Shown here in pieces: positions 54,988-63,502 of a DNA stretch of 64,000 nt. Under the pieces are notes generated by a model, which saw nothing but the letters and a program-made list of their open reading frames with translations, was not told where the DNA came from and did not search any database. Numbering within the stretch: the stretch's first letter is position 1; every line of letters begins with the position of its first letter. The translations under genes and the position numbers were made by a program. The stretch is from CBDBES01 sp965204465 (GTDB lineage: Bacteria; Spirochaetota; Leptospiria; Turneriellales; CBDBES01), in NCBI GenBank assembly GCA_965204465.1, contig OZ241995.1:248001-312000 (forward strand), given 5' to 3'.

Positions 54988-55430
54988 TCCGCTTCCAAAT
55001 CAATGATCTGTCTTTTGACACTCCATCCATAAGATGTGCCAAAGTACTTGCCAGATTTCAGATTAGAAGAGTTTTTTCCCTGATAAAAAAAACCATTTCC
55101 CTTTTCTTTGGTTACCCTCCACCCTTCTACTCCGTTTAGACCATTTGAATTTTTTACCAGATTATAATCAGGTTCTGCATGCTCGACTTTATTCTCTTGT
55201 ATCAGAATTGCTTCATCTTCATTGACATCATCAGGAGGCAAAGATACAAAAGATTCGCTTAATAGCCGACTACTTTTATCAATCAATGTAATGTCAGCTT
55301 TGCTATCTGAGTAATTCCCCAAAGTATCCCCACTCTGTATACATGCAGAAAAGGTGATAGTCAAACCTAATACTGCGACAAAAAATAAATTTTTAAATGA
55401 AAATCTTCCACAATTTAAACTTAATCTCAT
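54954..55430 (-). CDS. Lipoprotein N-terminal part of the protease (frameshifted)
   Basis: 158 residues with a signal and lipobox (LGLTITFSAC, Cys at about 30) after AGGAGG at a good distance. The distal part GKYFGTSYGWSVKRQIIDLEAE continues naturally as VRYVVFKHAGVSS in the frame of the protease, which begins at just that point. The two frames overlap by 34 bases. A one-base frame change near 54985 therefore seems to split one 790-residue lipoprotein-protease gene; programmed frameshifting is possible but unproved. Confidence 0.65.
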   Translation of the reverse strand: MRLSLNCGRFSFKNLFFVAVLGLTITFSACIQSGDTLGNYSDSKADITLIDKSSRLLSESFVSLPPDDVNEDEAILIQENKVEHAEPDYNLVKNSNGLNGVEGWRVTKEKGNGFFYQGKNSSNLKSGKYFGTSYGWSVKRQIIDLEAECVMLSLSMQA

Positions 55431-55792
55431 AAATATATCCTCCTAAGATATTTTCTACCTCTTAATCAGTCTTTTATTTATTTGCTATTAGAGAAAGACA
55501 AAAGCCTTATTAATTTTAGGGCTAGCCTGTCTTTTCCAAGTCAATGATTATTATTTGATATTCTGTCAACAAAAAAATTTAAAAAAAGTAAAAAAAATTT
55601 TAAAAAATTTCCTACACCTTCAATAAATACATATGATGGTTAATAAAAAAATAAAAAATCCCCTGTGTCGCATTCTGTTTTCGTTCTAACCCAGTTATAC
55701 CTTGATGCAAAAAAGAATCGATCTGGTGCCAATTGGTGAGGATTTTTTTCCAGAAAATCAATGGTTTTGCCTGTTTTATGACTCTTTGTCTG
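55431..55792. other. AT-rich intergenic region, prophage border
   Basis: A/T runs (about 55560-55620) separate the protease unit from the terminase gene. I see no convincing gene; a 78-residue frame at 55612-55848 overlaps the terminase end and looks spurious. TTGACA (minus strand, about 55567) may be the protease promoter. No attachment-site repeat was found. Confidence 0.4.
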
Positions 55793-57688
55793 TTATACAT
55801 CAATTCCTTCAGAGATGACCTGAACACGTGAAGAACTTTGTCTTTCATGATATAGGGATCCTGTTTTACTTTCTAAGATTTTCTTTTTAAGATAGCCCCA
55901 CTGAAGGTCTGTAAAATAATCGACTCCCAGATGGATCGATGCGGCTCTTGCATAGACCGTACAATCTAAAACCTCATTCCTATCTCTCACTTTTTTGTAC
56001 TCATACCGATCAAAGCCGTATTTGTCTTTCCTCCTGATCAGAGTTTCGGCTGTCAGTTGTTTGTAGTAATCTTCTGGATATCCTTCGGGGAAAAACATAT
56101 AGCCTGCCGTTTCCTCATTCTCTGTATTCAGATATAAAAAAATCTGTCTTTTGATTTTGTTAGAATTTACAGGGAAAAGCCTGACTCCTCGCTTGATGCT
56201 CATTCCCCGATAATCAAAATCTCTTACTGATGGCTTGCCGACATACTCATGAATTTTAGTCTCTCCTTTAACAACCATGACCCGTTGCACACTATGACGT
56301 CTTCCAAAATTATAAACGGAGTTAGTAGCAAAACCAGAGTCAATAGCCAGAAGACTGATCTGTAACTTTCCCCCTGATTCATGTTCGAATTTCTCTTCTA
56401 AAAGATTGTTCAATCTCTCCCAGAGTCCATCTCCTTCAGGGTCTCCATAGAGAATGCGGTAATCGACCGACCAGCTTTGACGACTCTTACCGTACGCTTT
56501 TATTTCAACTTCGATACGGTCTGACTGGACATCCGCTCCCGCGACCAGAACCAAACCCCCCGCAGGTATCCTCCCTTTAGAATAAAACTTTTTTCGATTA
56601 AAGAGAATCTCCCAGCTCGGAGCTTCGCCCCTCTCCTCAAAAACTTCTGCCAAAGATGTATTAACAAAAACCTTCAATCCCTCTGGATCATTTTTTGTCA
56701 TGATAAAAGACTCCACTAACTCCTCCCATGATTTCCAGGGAGAGTAAAGTTCATTGATCCAAAAGCCGGCTATCTTACGGCTCTTGGATTGCTTCTCCCA
56801 TTTGCCTGATAAAAGCATGTCTGATTTATAGTGTTCTTTAATCCGTTCTTTACAATGAGCGCATTCATATCCGACTGAGCTATATTGTACCTTTCCCCGG
56901 CTGTTCTTGTCCCATTTGATTCTACTCCATATAAGAGACTGCGAGTGACCGCAAAAGGGACAGGGCAGCATATAAACTCTCTGATCACTCAGTGAATAAT
57001 AGTAGTCGACTTTTGATTCACCTCTGATCGTGGGGCTTGATACAATAAAAACTTTTGAGTCATCAAAGGTTGCTGTTCTCTTACGAGCCAGTTCAATCGG
57101 ACTTCCCTCATCGGTTGATCTGGGGTATTTATCTGCCTCATCACAAAGTAAAATCCTGATCGGACGCATAGCAAGTTCTGATAACGACTGCGAAGAGGCT
57201 ATGGTGATATGGCCTCCGTCAAATCTTTTGTGAAGGATCGTGTTGTCTGAATCTCTGGATTTGGGAGCGGCGACTTTATGCTTAAGTCCAGGCGTATCCC
57301 TGATCATGGTAGCCAGGCGATCTTTAGAGAAGGTTCGGGCTAAAGAGAGAGTGGGTTGAATAACCAATATAGGGCAGGGGTCTTGGTCAATATGATAACC
57401 AATGGTATTGAGGATCGTCTCTGTTTTAAGAAGCTGAGTAGCTGCTTTAACAACAACAACCTGAATACCTTCCTCAAAGATGGCGTCCAGGACTTCTCTC
57501 TGGAAAGGTGCTCTGGAGGTTTTCCATTTACCAGCCTCAGCTGATGACTCCCTTGATAGATACCGACTACTATCAGCCCATCTGGATGCGAGTTTATATC
57601 CTGGCGGTCTTAGGGTCTCGTTTAACTTTTTTTGAGTTTGACTTAATGCCCTCAAGCGAATCTGTGTGAGATCTTTGGTAGTCCTCAT
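55793..57688 (-). CDS. Phage terminase large subunit (GpA family)
   Basis: 631 residues, typical for lambda GpA-like terminases. The N-terminal packaging ATPase (about 70-290) includes VVVKAATQLLKTETILNTIG in the Walker A-like position and RILLCDEADKYPRS as Walker B, followed by a Cys-X2-Cys zinc pair (LPCPFCGHSQ and ECAHCKERI). The C-terminal nuclease domain contains VAGADVQSDRIEVEIKAYGK and LLAIDSGFATNSVY. It cuts and packages phage DNA into proheads. It overlaps the small-subunit gene by 95 bases. Confidence 0.9.
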   Translation of the reverse strand: MRTTKDLTQIRLRALSQTQKKLNETLRPPGYKLASRWADSSRYLSRESSAEAGKWKTSRAPFQREVLDAIFEEGIQVVVVKAATQLLKTETILNTIGYHIDQDPCPILVIQPTLSLARTFSKDRLATMIRDTPGLKHKVAAPKSRDSDNTILHKRFDGGHITIASSQSLSELAMRPIRILLCDEADKYPRSTDEGSPIELARKRTATFDDSKVFIVSSPTIRGESKVDYYYSLSDQRVYMLPCPFCGHSQSLIWSRIKWDKNSRGKVQYSSVGYECAHCKERIKEHYKSDMLLSGKWEKQSKSRKIAGFWINELYSPWKSWEELVESFIMTKNDPEGLKVFVNTSLAEVFEERGEAPSWEILFNRKKFYSKGRIPAGGLVLVAGADVQSDRIEVEIKAYGKSRQSWSVDYRILYGDPEGDGLWERLNNLLEEKFEHESGGKLQISLLAIDSGFATNSVYNFGRRHSVQRVMVVKGETKIHEYVGKPSVRDFDYRGMSIKRGVRLFPVNSNKIKRQIFLYLNTENEETAGYMFFPEGYPEDYYKQLTAETLIRRKDKYGFDRYEYKKVRDRNEVLDCTVYARAASIHLGVDYFTDLQWGYLKKKILESKTGSLYHERQSSSRVQVISEGIDV

Positions 57689-58175
57689 AATTATATTTGG
57701 AAAGTTCCTCCAAGGTCTCCTGCAAGGCCTCTTTTAATTTCTTTTTGATCTTCTCTGTATCCTTTAAAACTGATAAGCTTCGGCAAAGTTTCGAGGGAAC
57801 TGATAATACCTTTAAACGAAAATGTGTGATCTGTTCTGACCAGACGATCTCTACAACTTCTCTGGGGAAAAGAGAACCCTGCTTTTCCAGAACCTCAAGC
57901 TCTAATTTATCGGCCTGAAGTTTTAAAAGCTTTTCCCTCTTCGATGTCAGGGCGCTTTTTTTCGTCTGCCACTTTTCTCTCGCATATGCTATCGTTTGTT
58001 TCACAGAGTAAAAAGTCTCTCTGCCTTTACTTCCTACTGGTGCTACATTCCACTCTGCAAAGTTTCTAGCCGAGATACCAAAAAGATAAGCAATTGATTT
58101 TTGATTTACGTAAACATCCTTATTGTCCTCCGCCTCCTGAGAACCTGTCTCTGGCTTTTCTTTTGCCTCGCTCAT
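57594..58175 (-). CDS. Phage terminase small subunit-like protein
   Basis: 193 residues. The N-terminal part VYVNQKSIAYLFGISARNFA is a Nu1-like winged-helix that binds the packaging site; a coiled, Lys/Glu-rich region follows (KLLKLQADKLELEVLEKQGS). Position just before the large subunit supports the call. The 95-base overlap with the large terminase start is long; a later terminase start is possible. It overlaps the ParB-Dam gene by four bases. Confidence 0.75.
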   Translation of the reverse strand: MSEAKEKPETGSQEAEDNKDVYVNQKSIAYLFGISARNFAEWNVAPVGSKGRETFYSVKQTIAYAREKWQTKKSALTSKREKLLKLQADKLELEVLEKQGSLFPREVVEIVWSEQITHFRLKVLSVPSKLCRSLSVLKDTEKIKKKLKEALQETLEELSKYNYEDYQRSHTDSLEGIKSNSKKVKRDPKTARI

Positions 58176-59713
58176 GAATTGACATAAAATTCTGAACTGG
58201 AATAATTATAGACTAAAAACTCTCTCTTGATTTTCAATTTATCCTCCCGTCCTCCCTTAGCTGTTACCTCAAACTCAAAACTTTTAATACTCCATTTTTT
58301 TGCCTTAGCATACTTCTGCAATATTTCGGAGTCATAACAACTTAACAAAAATTTGCCCTTTATCTCTGAAAGGGTCGTGAGCAAGGCTCCAAAGTCGGCT
58401 TCAGTATAGCCAGAGTAAAAACTCATATCAGCGTTGAAATAGGGTGGGTCGATATAAAAGAAAGTGTTTTGCGTATCAAGCGTAGAGATCACATCCAGTG
58501 CGTCTCTTGAGAATATCTGAACTTCCCTTAGCTTTTCACACAGATAGTCGTTGGCAAGGATGATATTTGCCTTATTGAAATAAGAGATGTTATGACCCTC
58601 AGGGGTATCGTTTTTTTTAGTCTTTTTTCTAACATACCCAAAGGAGTTGGTCATGCTCGATGAAAAACTAACCGCTAAACAAAACCAAACTGCTACCGCA
58701 AACATGACTCTCTTCTTTTTTTCAAAAGATAAAATGTCCTGATCCTTTGCCGATTTGATCAGAGTGTTAAACTTCTTGTATATTCCTTCAGAAAAAAGGA
58801 TACCTTTAACCTCTCTCTGGAATAGAGTAAACATATCTTCATTTTTCAGAACATAATAGAGATTTGAGATAAGATTCAATTTATCATTAACTGAATTGAT
58901 TTTTGACTTGATCTTTCGCCAGAACACAGCTCCCCCGCCTAAAAATGGCTCTACATAATGATCATGGACAGGAACGTACATGAGTATCTTTCTTAACATC
59001 TTCTGTTTACCGCCATAATAGGTGATCGGAGATTTAGAGAGATTGGGATCGATCAATTCCTCAAGTTTCTGCTCTGCTAACTTCTTTTCAATTTCCTGAT
59101 CAAAAGAGAAGAAGTCAACGTCTCTGATCTGTTTATAGTTTAAATCTGTGAGCAGGTCTTCAAAATCAGAAAAGTCTGTTTTAATCCAGTCTAATAATTG
59201 TTCTTTCTCAAAGTTAGAAAACTTTGCATTAATGACTAAAATAATTTTTTTTGCTTCTGCCTCATCTTTAATATCATAGAATAGAGCGGGTAGCTGATCT
59301 GGAATGACTACTCCTTCCTGCTCCAGTTCTTTCAGGGCTGTCTCCCGATGGTGGCCGTCCAGAATATATTTGCCGTCTTTACCCCGATCCCATATAAAAA
59401 AGGGTATTGAAAAGTTATTCTCTATCAGAGACTTTTTCAATCGGTGTTTTTCAAGCTTGGATTGTTTCTTGAGACTCTCTGGTTGAAACCACTGCAGGTC
59501 TCTCCAGAGAACTTTTTCAAATTTTAAAACCTTATCCTTAACTTGCATGATTGCAAGATTAGAATGTCTGTGAATTGCTGTCAAATACCGTTTTTCAGAT
59601 TCAAAATAAACATCCAAACATCGTGTATTGTCATGTATACCCCTAAGCAGAAATTGGATCGGCTTCTTTGGTGGCTTCCTGATACCCTCTGAGATTGCCT
59701 GAGAGAGTGCCAA
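58172..59713 (-). CDS. ParB-like nuclease fused to Dam-type methylase
   Basis: 513 residues. Residues about 40-200 carry a ParB/sulfiredoxin-like domain with YILDGHHRETALKELEQEG. From about 225 a class D12 adenine methylase follows: SPITYYGGKQKMLRKILMYV, VEPFLGGGAVFWRKIKS and catalytic TFFYIDPPYFNADMSFYSGY. D12 enzymes often methylate GATC. The fusion is found in phages; it may protect phage DNA or mark packaging sites. The gene overlaps the terminase small subunit by four bases, so it belongs to the packaging transcript. Confidence 0.82.
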   Translation of the reverse strand: MALSQAISEGIRKPPKKPIQFLLRGIHDNTRCLDVYFESEKRYLTAIHRHSNLAIMQVKDKVLKFEKVLWRDLQWFQPESLKKQSKLEKHRLKKSLIENNFSIPFFIWDRGKDGKYILDGHHRETALKELEQEGVVIPDQLPALFYDIKDEAEAKKIILVINAKFSNFEKEQLLDWIKTDFSDFEDLLTDLNYKQIRDVDFFSFDQEIEKKLAEQKLEELIDPNLSKSPITYYGGKQKMLRKILMYVPVHDHYVEPFLGGGAVFWRKIKSKINSVNDKLNLISNLYYVLKNEDMFTLFQREVKGILFSEGIYKKFNTLIKSAKDQDILSFEKKKRVMFAVAVWFCLAVSFSSSMTNSFGYVRKKTKKNDTPEGHNISYFNKANIILANDYLCEKLREVQIFSRDALDVISTLDTQNTFFYIDPPYFNADMSFYSGYTEADFGALLTTLSEIKGKFLLSCYDSEILQKYAKAKKWSIKSFEFEVTAKGGREDKLKIKREFLVYNYSSSEFYVNS

Positions 59714-59880
59714 AACAATAAATGATGATGATGGTAACTAGGAATACAGCTGACTAACGCAGGAATGCCGTCGCCTTACCCTCGTTATTGAGATGGGGCC
59801 AGAAGGACCCGAAGTTTTCTTGCTAGAAGTTGTGCTGAACTCAGGAGTCATAATTGGGTTGCGGAAGCTAACCAATTTGA
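59714..59880. other. GC-richer intergenic, possible structured RNA
   Basis: No reading frame. It is more GC-rich than its surroundings and contains GGGGCCAGAAGGACCC (about 59796-59811), able to fold, and CTAACGCAGGAATGCC, and ends GGTTGCGGAAGCTAACC. It lies between Rpn and the methylase gene and could be a border of the inserted cargo gene. Nature unknown. Confidence 0.35.
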
Positions 59881-60888
59881 TCAATTATTTTTTCTTAGTT
59901 TCTCAATCTCCTCTACCGAAAGACCAGTAGTTTCTGAAATGATATCAATCGAAATACCCTTTGCCAAAAGCTTTAAAGCAACCTCTGATCTGCCTTCAGC
60001 CCTGCCTTCAGCCTTGCCTTCAGCCCTGCCTTTCTCCATACCTTTTTCCATGCCTTCAGCCTTGCCTTCAGCCTTGCCTTCAGCCTTGCCTTTCTCCATG
60101 CCTTTCTTTTCAAGTTGTTCTGCAATGGTCATGATCTTACCTCCTGAGTCTTCTGAGATATATTTAATAGCAATCTCAACTACAAGCCTGATATCAAGCC
60201 TGCTGATAGTATATATAATATAATCAAATAAATCATCAAGCAATTTTTCATTACCTTTATACACAGGTCTGAAGTAATTCCTGAAAAGAGATTCAAGGTT
60301 TTCCCTGTTCGATAAATACCAGATATCTTTTAAGCTCTTAAGAAATGCCTGAAGAGCTAAAGAGAAATAAGTAATGTCTGTTTTATCTGATCTCAGATCA
60401 AATAAATCATAATGAAAATCTGGAATATATTGCATAAGTTCATCTCTCATCTCATCAGGGATTAAAAGAGAATCAGCAAAATTCAAGGCAACTGTCCACT
60501 TTTCTTTACCATGATAAAGAACCAACGGGATCACTGCATATTTTTTAACTTTGTAAATACCTGCTAAATACAGCAATAACTGTGCGTGTATGTTTTTATC
60601 AACATAAGATTTGTGCTCTACCAAGCAAAAAATACCAATCCTGCCTCCCTTTTGAGTGGGCACACTGTATAAAATATCTGTAAATCTTTCTTTACCTTCA
60701 GAGTCTATAAAGTCTCCTTTTTCAATTTTAATTTTTTTGAAATCCAGTTTAGATGCTATTTTATTCTGAAGGATATTTTGAAGGAAGTCAACAGCGTATT
60801 TTTTATTGGATAAAACTTTTTTAGTGATTATATCATGTTTATTGATTTCACTCATCGACGGCTCAGTTTTTAATATGAAGACCTGCAA
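59881..60888 (-). CDS. Rpn-family nuclease/transposase-like protein
   Basis: 335 residues from 60888, or about 324 from the likelier ATG at 60855 (MSEINKHDIITKKVL). The N-terminal PD-(D/E)XK nuclease fold shows FTDILYSVPTQKGGRIGIFCLVEHKS with the catalytic Asp and Glu. The tail holds a repeated KAEG/MEKG array (12-base units, 59990-60110) and a short final helix, as in Rpn proteins, which promote recombination or act in phage defence. It is probably prophage cargo. Confidence 0.82.
   Translation of the reverse strand: MQVFILKTEPSMSEINKHDIITKKVLSNKKYAVDFLQNILQNKIASKLDFKKIKIEKGDFIDSEGKERFTDILYSVPTQKGGRIGIFCLVEHKSYVDKNIHAQLLLYLAGIYKVKKYAVIPLVLYHGKEKWTVALNFADSLLIPDEMRDELMQYIPDFHYDLFDLRSDKTDITYFSLALQAFLKSLKDIWYLSNRENLESLFRNYFRPVYKGNEKLLDDLFDYIIYTISRLDIRLVVEIAIKYISEDSGGKIMTIAEQLEKKGMEKGKAEGKAEGKAEGMEKGMEKGRAEGKAEGRAEGRSEVALKLLAKGISIDIISETTGLSVEEIEKLRKNN
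59990..60110. repeat. 12-base tandem repeats in rpn gene
   Basis: The unit GCCTTCAGCCTT (with CCCTGCC variants) is repeated about nine times and encodes the KAEG/RAEG/MEKG array. Slippage would change tail length in frame. Confidence 0.7.
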
Positions 60889-60895
60889 GAAAGCA

Positions 60896-61052
60896 TTAAA
60901 TAACCGTTTTTAGAGTATCCAGTAAGGCCTTATTATAGACCTGCTCGATATTCCTGTCATAACTCTTTCGTACAGTCTCATCGAACCAAGACTTTCCTCT
61001 GATCCTCACAGGCTCATCCTCCAGAATATAGAGGATACCAATGGGTCTGCTT
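60896..61052 (-). pseudogene. Duplicate 3' end of phage gene 61671-62306
   Basis: The region 60927-61052 matches 61702-61827 with about two differences. It encodes IGILYILEDEPVRIRGKSWF to NKALLDTLKTVI and a stop at 60896, a different last ten residues from the intact gene (NKALIDALRSAR). No start. The two copies flank the ORF6N gene in direct orientation. Confidence 0.7.
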
Positions 61053-61106
61053 GAATAGGAGTCTGCATTGATTTAATTTACCTGATTTTAATTCTTTTCT
61101 AAAAAG

Positions 61107-61619
61107 TCAAAATCCAATTTTCTTTTTTTTCTCTTTTTCTTGAAAGCCGAGTAATTGTCGAATCACTTCAAATATGGAAGCAATATCCTTGCCGTGTTTA
61201 GTTGTCTTATTCTCAAGACTAGAAAGACGATTCAATATTTCTTTATGAGTATAGGCAATTTCTCTCAATTTAACAAAGACTCTAATAATCTGAATATTCA
61301 CTTGAATTGCTATTTTGCTATTCAAAACACTTGATAACATCGTAACACCCTGTTCTGTAAAAGCATATGGTTTCCTTCTTAACCCCATCTTAAAACTTGA
61401 ATTGGATATCACAATTTGTGATTTCCAATTCTCAAACTCCTGCTCATTAAGCTGAAACATGAAATCTTCCGGGAACCTGTCTATATTTCTTTTAACAGCT
61501 TGATTGAGTATCCTGGTCTCCACTTCATAAAGCTTTGCTAAGTCAGAATCCAGCATAACGTTTTGATTTCTGATTATATGGATTTTACTTTGTATCTTTT
61601 CAATCTCAGCCTTTTTCAT
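61107..61619 (-). CDS. ORF6N-domain protein
   Basis: 170 residues. The ORF6N domain occupies about 8-100: HIIRNQNVMLDSDLAKLYEV, NQAVKRNIDRFPEDFMFQLN, then KPYAFTEQGVTMLSSVLNS. It is a DNA-binding module common in phage and mobile-element regulators of the KilA-N/Bro group. A coiled-coil tail ends in a poly-Lys stretch. It sits between two copies of a neighbouring phage gene end, so it was probably inserted as cargo. Confidence 0.85.
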   Translation of the reverse strand: MKKAEIEKIQSKIHIIRNQNVMLDSDLAKLYEVETRILNQAVKRNIDRFPEDFMFQLNEQEFENWKSQIVISNSSFKMGLRRKPYAFTEQGVTMLSSVLNSKIAIQVNIQIIRVFVKLREIAYTHKEILNRLSSLENKTTKHGKDIASIFEVIRQLLGFQEKEKKKKIGF

Positions 61620-61670
61620 TAATTAATGATAATATTTATATCCAAGCAGATATGCCAAGCAGAAATCACC

Positions 61671-62306
61671 TCACCTCGCCGACCTCAACGCGTCAATCAA
61701 TGCCTTATTATAGACCTGCTCGATATTCCTGTCATAACTCTTTCGTACAGTCTCATCGAACCAAGACTTTCCTCTGATCCTCACCGGCTCATCCTCCAGA
61801 ATATAGAGGATACCAATGGTTCTGCTTTTCTTTGTCTTACGAACAGCAATCACTTCCTGTCCTTTAATCCTGGTCCTGAATGGACGTATGCCGTTTATTT
61901 TGCCCTTTAATATCCTGTCCATTTTATATTTCTTAGGAATTAACTTTTTATCAGGGTTTATTTTCAAGATACTCTCAAAATCATTTCCAGGGATAAAAAA
62001 GCGATCTGCCTTTTTAGGTACATCCCTTTTCGTTCCCCTCTCATGCTGTGAAATATACCAATCCTTACTGAAGACTTCCGCAAAAGGCTCTGGTTTATCA
62101 CCTTTCTGTGCGGGCTTGATGCGAATGCCTAATGCGGTCCATTTGTTTTTCAACTCGAAGTTTTTATCTAAAGACTTCCTGACATCCTTCTGAGCAATCA
62201 CAGCCGTTCGGGTAAGTGAAAGAATACCAGCGAAGCGAACCTGCTTCGCTGATTTACCTATAGCAGAAAGCAATCCTTTATGGTCTGTAGTTTCGGTTAA
62301 TGCCAT
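61671..62306 (-). CDS. Phage protein, possible virion assembly
   Basis: 211 residues, basic, without signal or membrane segment. It begins TETTDHKGLLSAIGKSAKQV. Its composition and position between the terminase side and the replication genes suggest a tail-completion or head-tail connector protein of the HK97-gp10 kind, but I do not recognise a firm motif. Its last 40 codons are duplicated at 60896-61052. Confidence 0.55.
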   Translation of the reverse strand: MALTETTDHKGLLSAIGKSAKQVRFAGILSLTRTAVIAQKDVRKSLDKNFELKNKWTALGIRIKPAQKGDKPEPFAEVFSKDWYISQHERGTKRDVPKKADRFFIPGNDFESILKINPDKKLIPKKYKMDRILKGKINGIRPFRTRIKGQEVIAVRKTKKSRTIGILYILEDEPVRIRGKSWFDETVRKSYDRNIEQVYNKALIDALRSAR

Positions 62307-62327
62307 ATTGACTTAAGTTTCTGATCT

Positions 62328-63062
62328 CTATCGCGTTACTTCTTCTCCAGAGTCTAACTTTTTGCTAAAATCCTCCCGCACAGTCTCAGGAGTGGAGCCA
62401 GAGGCCAGAAGGTATAAAGCACTACTGGAAACCTTCAAATTTCCCAATTTGGGAACTTTGAAAGATTTTGCAACATCAATAAAACGATAAGCCGTACTTC
62501 TTGACCAGGAAAACTCCTTCTCCAACCATAAGCCAAAGTTGCCGTGATCTAATAGCTCTTTCACCTTGATGAGATTCTCTCCAATTCTGATAATATCACT
62601 GGCCGTTTTACTGATCAAAGACCTGATCCCTCCCGTATAAAAAGTAAGATCGCTTTCTTTCTGCTTATCTATGTCCAGATAAGAGAAATCATACTTCTCT
62701 GATTCAAGCCCGCCTGCCTCATGCCTTTTAATCTCTTCATTCTCCTGATCAGAGAAACCAGAGAATATATCGTCATCCTGCTGGTTTGGTTGTTTTTGTT
62801 GATTCATACCTTCTTCCTCCTTCCTGTTTTGTTTAAACTGAATAACATATCTCCTGAAACTCCGTAAAGCGTCTGTCGGCTCCGTCTTCTCAGAGTAAAT
62901 CCCGTCTCTGACAAGAGACTGGTAGATCAAAACATGCCGATGGGTCATTAGGCGTTTTCGCATAGGAGTATCCCGATCCCAGTTTATAGGAAACCATAGT
63001 CTCTGATTCTCCAGAAGCCAGGCATATATCTGCTCCTGTCTTTGTTTTCTATTCTGGTTCAT
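62328..63062 (-). CDS. DUF3102-like phage protein
   Basis: 244 residues. The C-terminal part carries the DUF3102-type block: IIRIGENLIKVKELLDHGNF, GLWLEKEFSWSRSTAYRFID and VAKSFKV, as in small phage or plasmid proteins tied to replication control. The N-terminal 90 residues (WLLENQRLWFPINWDRDTPM) form a separate basic domain that may bind DNA. It overlaps the next gene upstream by 14 bases. Confidence 0.7.
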   Translation of the reverse strand: MNQNRKQRQEQIYAWLLENQRLWFPINWDRDTPMRKRLMTHRHVLIYQSLVRDGIYSEKTEPTDALRSFRRYVIQFKQNRKEEEGMNQQKQPNQQDDDIFSGFSDQENEEIKRHEAGGLESEKYDFSYLDIDKQKESDLTFYTGGIRSLISKTASDIIRIGENLIKVKELLDHGNFGLWLEKEFSWSRSTAYRFIDVAKSFKVPKLGNLKVSSSALYLLASGSTPETVREDFSKKLDSGEEVTR

Positions 63063-63297
63063 TTTTTTTAAGATATTTTACGATTCTGACCTCATCATAA
63101 ATGTCCAGTACACCGCCAGGTATAAGCCTGCCAGATAAGTCTTCATGGAAGGTTCTGACCTTTAAAGTACATCCACACTCCTGTAAATAGCCTTCTAATG
63201 ACCATATCCTGGCAAAAGAAAATCCATGCCTGTCGCAGTGAATTACGATTGGATACTTCAGATATATCAGGGTAGGTGTGGGTTCCCCTTTTTTCAT
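63049..63297 (-). CDS. Small hypothetical phage protein
   Basis: 82 residues, a compact beta-rich sequence starting MKKGEPTPTLIYLKYPIVIH with one pair of cysteines (ECGCTLKV). It overlaps the DUF3102-like gene by 14 bases. No family known. Confidence 0.55.
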   Translation of the reverse strand: MKKGEPTPTLIYLKYPIVIHCDRHGFSFARIWSLEGYLQECGCTLKVRTFHEDLSGRLIPGGVLDIYDEVRIVKYLKKNEPE

Positions 63298-63502
63298 GTA
63301 AACTTTTCTCCGCCACAGGTATATCAGTTAGCTTACGTATATTATACCCTTTTGCTTAAGAGAGTGTATATATAGAGAGACTGTAACCCCATACCCCTAA
63401 GCCTCTGAATGGCTCTGATCGTGTGTGATCGGTTCTAACCTCCTCTGGCTGGGGTGATAGATAAGACACGGGTATGTGTTTAATCTCCCACCCCAGCCCT
63501 GT
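63298..63502. other. Intergenic with hairpin
   Basis: No gene. GGCTGGGGTG (63447-63456) pairs with CACCCCAGCC (63489-63498) across a 32-base loop, just after the stop side of the VapE-like gene on the minus strand. This may be a terminator or a replication-related structure. GATCGTGTGTGATC (63417-63430) is a second short palindrome. Confidence 0.4.

Noticed and set aside
55612..55848. 78-residue frame overlapping the terminase 3' end
   Set aside because: It overlaps a sure gene in another frame, has no ribosome-binding site and has no recognisable sequence.
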